Positions 14,571 to 27,300 of a stretch of 64,000 nucleotides of DNA are shown piece after piece. The stretch covers positions 1,166,931 to 1,230,930 of the forward strand of contig NC_087386.1 in assembly GCF_963675165.1 (NCBI RefSeq), written 5' to 3'. The notes beneath the pieces were generated by a model. That model was not told where the DNA came from. It was given only the letters and a program-made list of their open reading frames with translations, and did no database searches. The translations under genes were made by a program, and so were the position numbers. Every line of letters starts with the position of its first letter. Position 1 is the first letter of the stretch. The DNA comes from Halichondria panicea (lineage: Eukaryota; Porifera; Demospongiae; Suberitida; Halichondriidae).

Positions 14571-17500
14571 ATGTACATTTAGAGTTACAACAGAAACATT
14601 GCAAGAATTTCCCAATATCAATTGTTGGTAACCCGAACTGTATTGTACACCAAGACACATTGTATGTCGGTGCTGGCTACAGTGAAAACAAACAAGACAG
14701 GCACCTAGTCCACAGCTACGACCAACTGAAAGATGCTTGGTACCTATTGCCCCCAACTCCCCATGGCCTCTTTGGCCTAGGCTATCTAGAGGAAGGAATA
14801 GTAGCAGTAGGAGGATTGGACTCGCATAATGTCGTTGTTGCTGATGCTTACATATTTGAGTCGAAGTTGAAACAATGGAAGAAAACCATTCCAGGAATGC
14901 CTACAGCTCGATGTCGCTCAACTATTATCAGTCACTCCAAACTTATGGCAGTTTGTGGTGGAATCCAAGAAAATAATACCGTATCAAACAGAGTCGAAGT
15001 GTTTCTATCTGCTTCTAGGTGCTGGTATTCTGCTCCTACATTAGCTGTACCCTGCACTCTCGTTAAGCCTGTCGTGATTGGTGACCATTTCTATTTGGTT
15101 GGTGGTTACAAAAAATGGAGGAAAACATCTGAAGCCACAAATGCAGTTCAATCAATCACCATCTCAGATATTCTTTCAACCAAAGGAAAATGGAGACTGC
15201 TTCAAGACACACCGAATAACCGATCGCTTCCAATCAACATGGCTGGTACTCTAGTTATTATTGGAGGATGGAATGAAGGTCTAAGTGATGCTATCTTCAT
15301 GTTCTCCGAGACATCGAATGCATGGATAAAGATCGGAACATGGCCGATTGCTTTCCGTAGTGGAGGATCCGCCACATTACCAAGTGGAGAGCCAATAGTG
15401 ATAGGAGGAATAAGAGACCCTCAAGCTTTGCTTCAAGTAGTTATCGTTTCTTTAATACCACAGTAGCAAAAAAACACGTATATACATTTATAGCACATAA
15501 TTTATACATTTATACATTCATTTTAGGTTAATGTCACTTATTTTTTCATTACAATTTTCCTTAGATAATATCATTTATAGCTAGAGTATACTGAAATACT
15601 AAACCCTAGTAAACCTAAACCTCGGCCTGAGGTACGGTTCTTTATTATAATTATGTTATAGGTATTGTCCACTACATCAGAATAATTATATGGCAGTAAA
15701 TCAATCTCCGGGGACGAGGGCAAAGCCCTGAGGCCAAGGATGGTTTACGTTTCGAATGTAGTAGACATTATATACTGACTGGAATGAAAAATGCTTGCTA
15801 CATGTAAGCTACCTCACAATAGCCAACAGTCTCAAAATTATTGAAAACAAATAAGTCGACATATAACTTGTAGCCCATGCAGTGCTAAGCTTCTAGCTCT
15901 ACGTCTATGTCCAAGCAGCGAGCCCCACCCATCTGTCCTGCTCTTGCCAACAAGACTTAGTGTCTAGCTGGCTATGTAGACCTTTAAAATCAGTGCTCGG
16001 GAGTTTATGAGGAATGTGGTTAAACACCACCCGATTGCTACGATACTGACCCCTGGGTATAAAATGATGTATTTTTAGACTAGCGTGACGTATAAAGGTT
16101 AATCCCCATTCAGCAAAATACGAGCAGAAGAATTGCAGTTCTAATATTACACTGAAATGGGATGCTTCTCTATAGCTGTTAAAGTATTCAATTCCAAAGA
16201 TGTCGTATGTACATATACGTGTATGTATAGGAAGGCTACTAAAACTATGAACGGAATAATGACATACGCATGCTTTGCGTGTCTTTCGTTCGCGATCTAT
16301 GCAAAAACTTGCAGTTCGAAATTGAAGAGCCTCACGCATTCGAAACCCAATACACGGTAACAAGTGAACTGTTTGTACAAGTGCTGCCTTACCTTGCCAA
16401 TTCATTTCGTAGACAAGTCTTGAGATACTGAGTGGGGTGAGGGATCTTGGAACAGAGCTCTATAATGTGGGCGGGGCATGGGGTGTGGTTTTCCAGCGGT
16501 GGTATACTGCTCATGATGAACCTCAATGAACTGGTGACATCAGAGCGACTGACGTGATACTGGAACACGTGCTCTTTGCTTTCCATCTTTCTAGCCTCCA
16601 ATCCTGAGGAAATCGTAAACATTTTGTTAAAACATTTTGTCAAAATATTGATGCATGGTGATGGGGATGACAATAATTTCACAAATGCAGTAAAAAAAAA
16701 ACTGAAGATTTGGGTATACAATCGACAAACAGTCTGATTTTGGGTACGAACAGAAGCTACACGTTCATGAATGCCCAATTTTACCATAACTGTAAAGTTT
16801 CTGAATCTATTGAGAACTGTTATGTAGTAAACATCACAGGTACATGTATACAACCGTTGGGACAGAAATGTGGCACCATCAGAACAACACTTGGCATTAG
16901 AGCAACTAACAGAGTGTAGTAATCTCACCATCAGTCTTTGAGGTCAACACGAGTCCCTCAAAGAGCACCCTCTCTCGTGTGGGTGTGTCCCACTCCATCA
17001 CGGCAGCTACACCTACTTGCAGGTAGGGGGCACACACTCCCACGTCACTGCTGGAGGAGGCGGAGTCTCGGGAGAGAAGGTAGTCCTGAGGAACAGTGAG
17101 GTAATAGTTAGAAACTTTATGCAAGCAAGTAAAAATCTCCCAAAACGTGGCTAGAAGCCTTACACTGTACCTGTTAGTTGTACTATATAGCATTGCGCAT
17201 GCAGGCAGATTACAGCTGGAATACACAGGCAGACACACACACAAACAGCTTAAAGTACACTTCTGGCGGCTACGCCCTGAGGCATATAATAAAGGGACAT
17301 CTTACTTGTGGTATTCTTGTATACATGTGCATAAGCTATTGTTGTTGACTCAATACAAATTTACAGTATCCAAGAACCCGCCTCCTCACTCACCCCTCCG
17401 AAGGTCTCTGGGTAGACATCTTGCAGGTTGCCCACGGTGGGGATGGGGGTGGGCCTGCTCACAATACCCGGCATTGCAGGGAGGGCAGTCGGCTGGAACG

Positions 17501-18306
17501 TCATCTTCCTGTGGGTGGGCACAGGATACAGTGCGTGTGATTCAATCGGATTTAAATATCAAACTCTTCGATAATTTCAAGGAAGTAAAATCAAAAACTG
17601 ACTATATAATTAATATGCACATTCATTGATTATATGCACACATTTTCATTCAACGTAGTATGATGGATCGTATAAATTGTTGGACCTTGAGGGGGGCTAA
17701 TGGTTACCTTGGGTGGTGTTTGGAGTAGAGAGAGTGGGCGTGGTCATACGACTGCAGGGGGTAGAGTGCCTCCAGTGTGTGTAGGTAGTCTAGAGCCTGT
17801 ATCTCAGTCGGCAGCAGCCAAGAGGACGCCAACAACTCCTCCGCCTAGAGGGGGGGGGGGTGATATTATATTGAGTACCTGTATAGCGATACGTACAGTA
17901 CAGTAGTATGCTGCTCTTAAAAGTGATTGGCTATAAGGGTATAGTTGCTCTGACTATCCTGAAAGTTGAAATATGCTAACCCACTATGGGCTATGTACAG
18001 CCAAACAATTGCCATTGAGCAGCTTGAACAATATGAGTCGATCAAACAATCTAAGCTCTGAGATAACGATGGATGATCAGTCCACCATGCTTGCTGCACA
18101 GACTCAGCACAACTCACTAGATAATCCCTCAGGCTTCTGCTGACAGTGTGGAAACAGATGTGCTTCAGACCAGCTGCCACAGGAGTGCCCTGTACACGAG
18201 AGGTATAACAAGACAGAGTTCACATGTACAGTATTGCTTTCTTCAGACTACAGTATTTCACATAATTATGACGGTGATAAGGGAACACACACGCACACGC
18301 ACACGC

Positions 18307-18346
<40 letters not shown>

Positions 18347-21300
18347 AAATAGTGGAAGCAATGTCAATCTTTTACAGCTAGGGACTGCCAACACTAACAC
18401 ACCGTCTGCATCAGTAGTGAGGTGGCTGTGTGGAGGTCCCTCCTGTCCAGAGCCTCCACCACGAACCCCATGGCCACGGTGGTCATGTGACTGAGCGAGC
18501 CATCGTAATGTCCCTCACCATCCCTCACTGTCTGGTCCTCCACTGCACCAGAGAGACCGAACCCACTCGAGTCCATTGTGAAGCCACGCCCATCCTATAA
18601 GGTCGGTAAAGGGTGATGTGAATATACATACAGTGTACACTTACTATGTACACAAACCATATGCCATTGAAATATAACGTGGTCTGTTAAAGGGAACATA
18701 GATCAGTAGCTGCTACTTATATACTCTCTTCTTAACCACTACATCAAATGGACAATGGTGCTATAATTATGATTTACCGTTTTGTCGTTGCCACTTGTTC
18801 TGGTATGGACGAGGTAGGTCTGTGCCAGAGGGAGGCTGCTCTTCAACAGTGCGTCCTTGATCACCTCCTGCAGACGTGCGTGGGGGGTAGTGTATGTGGG
18901 GGTAGCGTGGGTGGGGGGTAGTGTATGTGGGGATAGCGTGGGTGGGGGGTAGTAAAGATCATGTGACTGGACAAATTAATATCTACACAAATCAAATACA
19001 TGAAAGTCTTTACATAATTAGTGCTAAAATACACACTGTTTCTACTCACCTTGGTGCTCATTTTGTCCCAAGCTTTCACGAGGGCCTGATCCACGTACGT
19101 CATAGGCCCCGCCCCCTTCCCCACCACCCCCGCACTCCCGGTGGACAGATTACTCTTCTCTGCCTTGGGTAGGAATGCTCTCAGTTGGTCTATATAGCCA
19201 GTGAGATCCATCAGAGACACACTCGGGCCAAACATGGTGGAGTTTTCTTCAACAACACTCTCACCGCCTGCATGAGAGTTAGAAATGTAAAGCAATGTTA
19301 TAACCAATACTTCATACTAAACAAAAACCAGAAACAAACTTTATTTTGACTGAATTCGCTTAAATCTTGAAAACTCAAAAAATACAATTTTAATGATACA
19401 GATTTTATCGGGACCATCCTATGATTTACAAAATGAAAGAGAAGAGCTCTTTCGACAAATATCATGTTTAATATATAACTCAGATTACTTACCTGTTGCG
19501 TGCTCTGTCTCAGTCTTTCCCTCCTCTGCCTCAAGTATGACCTGGGTCCGGATGATGCGTGTGAGGAAGCCGAGGGTCATGAGGAGCAGCTGACTGGCAA
19601 ACTGACAATAGTGCTCCTCCACATAGTTACGACGAATGGCCCCTATCAACAGCTGTGTATGAGGATCGCAAAAAGAGAGAGGTAGGAGTGAACAATGGGT
19701 GAGAGCAAGACAAACAGTTCACACACTGTGGTATATGATCATCAGCAAAGTAGACATACATTTTGTACAACTACAACTACAACTATCGTATAGCGCGAAA
19801 TTTTCGTAATGTTTGCAGATTTCATGGGTTAGCAATCCTGCAATCCTACACGAAAATTAAGTCCACGAAAATTGTTCTTTATTAGAATTATCTGCTATAA
19901 TGTGCAAATATTAAAGACGTGGCTTCCGGTAAGCAGTCATTCCGCGAACTTTGTGCAACGAAATGCTTTTAGAGGCCATTCCACGAAATATAAGTGCCTC
20001 AAAAATTTCACGTTATACGGAATATAGAGAAAAGAAATGCACAAAACCACAATCTTATATACATGTACATCTCGACGTATAAAAGCGTAAAAAGTAGGAG
20101 TATACGGACCTGTACTACAGTGTCCAGTTGTTCCGGGGGGAGAGGAGGGAGAGTGGGTGTGGTCTCATCTGTAGGTGTCTGCGTACCTCCATCACCCTCA
20201 CTAGATCCTGTGTGTGTGAGGTGTGTGTGTGTGTGTGTGTAAGCTAGGTGTGTGTGAGAGGTATGTATGTGAGGTATGTGTGTGTGAGGTGTGTGTGTGG
20301 GGTGTGTGTGTGTGTGGGGTGTGTGTGTGTGGGGTGTGTGTGTGTGAGGTGTGTGTGTGTGAGGTGTGTGTGTGTGAGGTGTGTGTGTGTGGGGTGTGTG
20401 TGTGGGGTGTGTGTGTGTGGGGTGTGTGTGTGTGAGGTGTGTGTGTGTGAGGTGTGTGTGTGTGGGGTGTGTGTGTGTGGGGTGTGTAGAGCGGAGGGTG
20501 GTATGAGATTGATACGTTTGCTACTTTATATGGAATTAATTGTATTAAGAGCTAGGCCAACATGATTGCAGAGAATACGAGTGTACACACATTGTCTAGC
20601 GGGCATTGCATAAGTGCTCATTTGATCAATGACTGACTAGTCACATTATGCAGCTAACAATGCCAGTTAAGATGTGATGTCAACAGCTAGCTGTAAGATT
20701 GGAGCACACGTGCAGGCAGGACACACACAGCTAGCCTGTGGAGATTACTAGTCACATTCTATTTACTTCGTGATCCTAACTAACAATAGACCGTTCACAA
20801 TACAGTTATGCAAAGGAGCAATCTACATTGTCTAAAAGCTATTAAAAGCATCAGTGAATACTGTTTAATATTAGAATGAGAAGCCGACTTCCAAAGAAGG
20901 ACATGAGCAATGAATAGTCACACGGAACGCTAAAAGAGGCGGTTCTAAAGCTCTTCCTTCCTATACATTGCAATTACACCACATGACAGACAAAGTATTG
21001 TACTACATCCTTTGAAGTGGTTAGTATCTATGTGTACGGTGTGTATGGTAACGTGCTCTGAGGCAGTATAAAAGCTACGCCAACAAGAAGCTGGTCACCA
21101 ATTAAATTCAAGTGAACAAAGAAGCAATCAAATCACAAAGTTCAAATCTCCTGAGCTAACAAGAAATGAAAATGGTGTCCTACTTCTTCAAGATTGCCAT
21201 AGTAGTACTGACCATATCACAACAAGCCACTGCAAACAAACAAGGTGTGTGTACAGTGCATTCACAATTAAGAGGTGTTTCGGCGCATAATTATAATTAT

Positions 21301-24300
21301 AGTTCATCATGAAATACTTCATTCCATCTTTTACTCTTTATAGATACTCTATGGCATGTGAGACCAGTCAGTGTTGTTATCCAGCATCAAGTGCTTGGAC
21401 TCAGCTCAGAGACCAACTGTACGCCACTCGACACAGAGGCAGCGGCAGCTGTCAGCACATCAAGCACAACTGCTGGGTATGTCAGCTGTGACCATCCCAC
21501 CAGGATCACCGACTCACACAAAAGCACACCAGTGTTCACACAAGACACTCACGACACAGTGTACACTTGGGGAAGCAAGGCTGATCGTGTGCTCTTCACG
21601 TTCTCATCAACAAAAACCATCGATTCGATTGCACTACACTATTTCTCCAACTCTGACAATCAGGGGCTTCCCAAAATAAGATTGCTTGCCGTTCCTGATG
21701 ATTTTGAAGTAATGGATACCATCGAGAGGTCGTACCCACTAGGCATTATTGATGAGGTCAGACCAGGAAGAGAGGAATCTGGGCTGAAGAATAAGAGCAG
21801 AGATGTTGGCTTTGAGACCAGCAAGATTCTAATGATCAAAGATCGAAGCAAAAACTACCATTTCTCCCTCAGTGAAATAGAGTTCTTCACCAGTGATATA
21901 GGTGAGTTTGCTGATAATGTTATATCATATCATTATAGATTTCACTTACCCACATTATCGTTATGACGTAACTATTCTACCATATTTAACTAAATCACTC
22001 CATTTGTTCAGATTCTATGGACGTAATCACCACTACAGCCACTACAGCCGCTCCCACTACCATGGCAACTGTTGGTGAGTAGCTATATGCAATTACCAGC
22101 TTCCACTATATTATAGACAAATACACAACTATAGCTGTATATAATAGTCAGTACTGAGTGTAAATATCAATGATTTCAAATACAGTATAATTTTCTCTAC
22201 AGCTACTACAACTGATTTAACGGAGTCTACGACAACCGACGTTTCCATAGAAACCACACTGGGTGTGCAGAGTTCGGAAGCTCTCTCTGGAGATCTCAAA
22301 ACAGTCAGTCACCAAACTGTCCTCTGTGTAATGACCGCTGCTCTACTGGCAGCACTCGCCATGCTTGCATAGCCTATAGCCTAGCCCACCCATCAAAACT
22401 CATTATTTTATCCATTGCACACAGCACATGCAGAATCATTATCATTCAACATCATGTATATGCAATATAATCCAAACTCCAAACATGTGATGTATATCAA
22501 ACTGACAACTTTCAATTCATATTACTGTAGAGCTATAACATGTGACTTCTAATGTGGTTATGCACTCTCTTATTATAACACAGCTGTATGACACGGCCCG
22601 AGCTGTATATGCAATGCTAGCATATACAAGTGCAAAAAACATTTTGTGAAAAAATGGGGAAGAGTAGGGTTGGAAGAGCATGTGCACTGAAGTAACAAAA
22701 AGTTCAAAAACAAGATTGTGGGTTGGTATAGTCTTGCATGCTCCAACTAGTTGGGGGTGGGGCACGATCTTTAACAGTTGGGTCCAGCACTACTTCTCGT
22801 TACACCTCTTTCTTTATTTGAGACGCTTGATCACCTATTTGACCATCAACTTGCATGTGTTTCTACATAATGACGCATTTGAATGAGGCTTTTTCAAATT
22901 AGCGTTTCTTTCTGTTACAGCACCGAAACACATGGTGTAATAAATGTGAGACTCTACAGATGAGCCCTGCCCACCCAAAACTCGAAGTAGTGCTGGACCC
23001 AACTGTTAAAGATCGTGCCCCACCCCCAACTAGTTGGAGCATGCAAGACTATACCAACCCACAATCTTGTTTTCGAACTTTTTGTTACTTCAGTGCACAT
23101 GCTCTTCCAACCTTACTCTTCCCCATTTTTTCACAAAATGTTTTTTGCACTTGTTTGTAAACTTTTTTCGCTGCATGCATGCGTTAATAAGTGGTCCTGA
23201 GAAACCACGTACAATATTTTAAGTGATGACGTTTTGTGTCTATTCTAATGGGCGTTCCTTTTAGGGTTACCCATCTTGTTCACATCCTTTTGCCAGCGGC
23301 TCATCCAACATGCAACCCTACTTCTCACCATTATTTTTTTCACAAAATTTTTTTACACTTGTTTGTACCTACAATTTTTCTTCGCAAGTACTAGCATAGA
23401 TTTATCTACGGTGCTAGCTAGATCAAATATCTTCAGTAGGTGGCAATCTACCTTTACTATGCGGATAAAAAGAGCTAGCAACTGTACTGAATTTTTATTA
23501 CCCGAGGCGCGCGTGGGCGGCCACGGGTATAGTAGTCCGTTGGTCTGTTTGTTTGTTTGTAATGTGTGAGTCTACTCACCTGCATGCCATGGCACTGCGT
23601 TTACAGCATGGATAGCCTTCATACAACAAGTTATTAATTTTAATAGTGGCAGAATTTCATGTTAAACCTTCGTTGTCAAATAAAAACGAGCAAAAGCTAA
23701 GAAGCTTGTGACTGGGTCTGCTTACCTGGATGCTCTAGCACTGCGTTTACAGCATGGGTAGCCTCCACACAACAAGTCAGTACTTCTAATAGTGGCAGCT
23801 TTCGGTGTTAAAGCTTCGTTGTCTAATAAAAGCGAGCAAAATGTAGCTTGAACCATAGATTGAAGAGTTAGAGGGATAGGAAACGGTTGGTATCTCGAGT
23901 AACATCCGCGCTACGCTGCGGTTTAATCGAGGCCATCACAACAATATCTATTTCTACACTCAGTGCATAATAAACTACAAGTAACTGTGCTTAGTCCGTG
24001 CAACTCACTTATATTTCAAGGTCTATACCTATTGTAGTAGTCATAACCAACACGCTTACACGTTATATGTTCCAATAGCTCTAAAACAGCCTTGGGAACA
24101 TATAACTTTATTGGAAAGTCTCTTTTTACTGGGTGTGGTCAGTCATTAGCAAGTACTACACGTGGCTCATGGACTAGGCGTGTTTTAAGTTGCTGAAAGA
24201 GATGATGTCTCGAGGAAACACAGCTTTGGGAGTTACCCGGCAAAAGTGTGCTTAATAGCCTCGTTCATAGGGCGTAGCGAGGATAATTTTCGAGGCTCCA

Positions 24301-27300
24301 CTGCAGATTCAATGTAAAATCATCACGTGCACCACTCCGTTTCCTATCCCTCTAACTCTTCAATCTATGCTTGAACAGAACTTGCACATGCGTTACTTAT
24401 AACTGAAGTGATCCTGTACCAGGTCCAGAAACAATGGAACAGGGTCACTAAAGTAGAAAGCTGTATATACCAGGAACAATATTGGAACAGGGTCACTAAA
24501 CCAGAAAGCTTGCTTTAGCTGACTGGGATCCATGCAGGACCTGGAGCCATACTTCTCTGAGACTCCATGCTTCTTTGCTGTGATCCTAATCCACAGTGCA
24601 TATATTTATAGTACTACTACCTGTTCTCAAATGTTTCAGCATGCCTCCAGTCTGGTTTAGTTTTATTGCTCCTGAGTTGCTGTGCAAGTCATGCATGATG
24701 ATGATAACAACATCACTATATGCACTGCATTATATCAGTCTTCTGGTTTCTTTATAATCATGTCACCAGCCGAGGGTTTGCACTTTAGTGCTCTAGTTTG
24801 CACTGTTGCAGTTTGTGTCTGTTATGATAATTTTCATAAGTTTTTTGGTCTTATGCATGCAATAATTTATTATCACAAGCTCAGACAGAGCAGGCTCAGA
24901 ATGCAATGAAGAGCTTCAACATAATGAGCATTAACTGGAGCGGTAAGAATCGACAGTTCAAAACACTACTGTTGCTGTAGACCTCAAGTGGTTGCTAAGA
25001 TAATAGGGGCGTGGCCGTGCTTTCGACTATGTCTGAGCATGCTCAGTAGGTAAAAAATGGCGACCTCACCTCTGCACCTATTAAAGAGGGTGTAGCTTCC
25101 ACCCTAGCAAATTTAACTTCGAAGGAAATAGATTAGTTACTGCACTACCCAAGGCGACTGAGAACAGTAATATGTCACTAGTTTGTCTTGTGGACCTACA
25201 GTTCTCTAGATTATCTGACTGATGAACGTGAGGAGAAGAATGACAAAAAGTGGTTGTTTTTTTTGTTTTGCTGTTTTTATAACTTTTTCATACAATGTTC
25301 AATTCAGTTCATATTTCACACAAATGTCACAAATGATATTGGCAACAGATATATAAACTCAAAATAACTTTGTCTTGCTTCTTGGGTGAGATCCAGAGGG
25401 GGCCTTTTTGCTGTTTTCGACCCAACCCTACTATTAGCACTACCGTGCTAATGATATATGCATGCAGTTACACCAGAGGAGGTACGACACGCGGTTAAGC
25501 TCACGTGGCTGCTATTTCTTGATTGAAGGCAAGAAAGACAAAGAAGTGGTTAAAAATGCATTCCAATGACGACATTCAACTGGTGGCAAGTAAGCGCCAT
25601 AAAGAGACAAGTTTAGAGCATAAAACTCAGTGAATTTGTTGCTGGCTAGTAGCTAGAGTTTTACAAGTAGAGATTAGATTTGTTGTAAGAACCAAGGCTC
25701 AGATGTTTGCAGTGATCCTATCCTGAATGCAGGCACAGAATACTTATTGAATACTCTAAAACAGAATTACACTAAAAACAATAATATCTCAAAATCTAAG
25801 TGGTGGTTGAAACTGGTTGAAAAGCTATTTCACATCAGTATAAGCCCAGCAATCAACAATCCTGATCTTAGAAACGTTAAGTGTATTTTTTGAAAGATAC
25901 ACGCCAAACCAAATCCACTATCAAAGTACACAGTCTTGAATGATATTCATGCACAAGTTAATGAGATTCATAATCCTTTTGGCTGGTCATATGACAGTGT
26001 CGTACCTCCTCTGCAGTTACACAGAACACTGCATGGAGCAGCATGCCCATGTATAGCATTACATTCTTTATATAGGCAATGAGTCTATAAAGTAACAAGA
26101 CAGATATCAGAGCTATAATTATACTGATATAGATGTCCATTAAGAGCTTCAGCCAACTAGTGTTCAAGCTGGCGCTGTGCTAATGCCTCTCGCCATGTTT
26201 TTGCTTTCGCTCAAAAGTATTAGAGTGTTATCTATAATGAATTTTATATTAAAGTTAGCTTATCTATATAAAGTCACTGAGAAGAAAAGACTTATTTACA
26301 TGCATCTATTGTAAGTTATTATTTTTTGTATTATGTGGCTTACCAGGACATCAAGAAAGAAGAAAATTGATTCTTCCAGGATCTGTAGTTCAGTGTATAT
26401 AATATCTAAGAAGAAAAGACCTGTGTACATGCATATTGTTATCTATATTGTTATATGGTAGTGTTTTGTGGCTTACCAGGCCCTCAAGACAAAGATGATT
26501 CTGCCAGGAGGATCTGGATCTGGATCTTGGATATTATTTTCTCACACATGGGGAATGAGCGCGCATGCGCATTACATCCACAGGAATAATTAAAGGGTGT
26601 GTCCAAAGAGATCAATTTTACAAATGGCTACTGTACTGCTAGCTAGCTGTTTTAACAGATATTTTCTGAGTATTGTAGCTAACAAAAAGCTAGCGCTTTA
26701 GTGCAAGGCTAACTCATATGTTGAATAGAAAGTTTGTGCGGACAGATGATGCTATGAAAGATTCTGAAGAGACTGCAACAGCCTTCAATGTGAGTCAAAC
26801 TAGCCATAACTCGAGAAAGAAGCTTTAGTTTGCTAATCCACGAATCAAAATCCAAGAGAACGTGGCTAGAAGCCTATAAAAGCTGTTAGTTTTCGTCGCA
26901 TTGTAACCGTTGAGCAGTTATAGCTGGAATACACACACACACACACAGACAGACACACACACAGTCAGCTTTACCGTATCCCTCGTGCGGCTACGCCTCG
27001 AGGCATAATTACAGTACTAGTGATCCATGCAGGCAGGCTACAAGATGACAGCTCTTATTGCAGTTCTATATGCTCTAGCTCTAAGCCACCTACTGACTGT
27101 ATCAAAAGCACAAGGTAAATAAACATGTCTATACTCAGTACAGCATTAAAGATTATAACCTAGCTTTCTTGCATAAGAGTTGATTTCAAAGAACCAACAT
27201 AACATTATTATCTACAAACTGCAAGGATCATTAACTTTCCTTCTCTACATTACATCCTCATAATTATATACACATTCAGATGGCAGTCCACTGGTCCCAG

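Noticed and set aside
14486-14578. Poly-Thr/His frame (HTHTHT) extending the kelch frame upstream
   Set aside because: It is translation of the CA microsatellite; the exon begins at the acceptor at 14570.
16157-16360. Plus-strand 67-codon frame
   Set aside because: No domain, no splice context, lies in the spatacsin intron.
20223-20565. Cys/Val-rich frames of 70-105 codons
   Set aside because: They are translations of the GT minisatellite in a spatacsin intron.
22373-26156. CRISPR-like or satellite array in the repeat-rich intron
   Set aside because: The repeats are a foldback, a two-copy tandem and two TIR elements; no regular spacer pattern.
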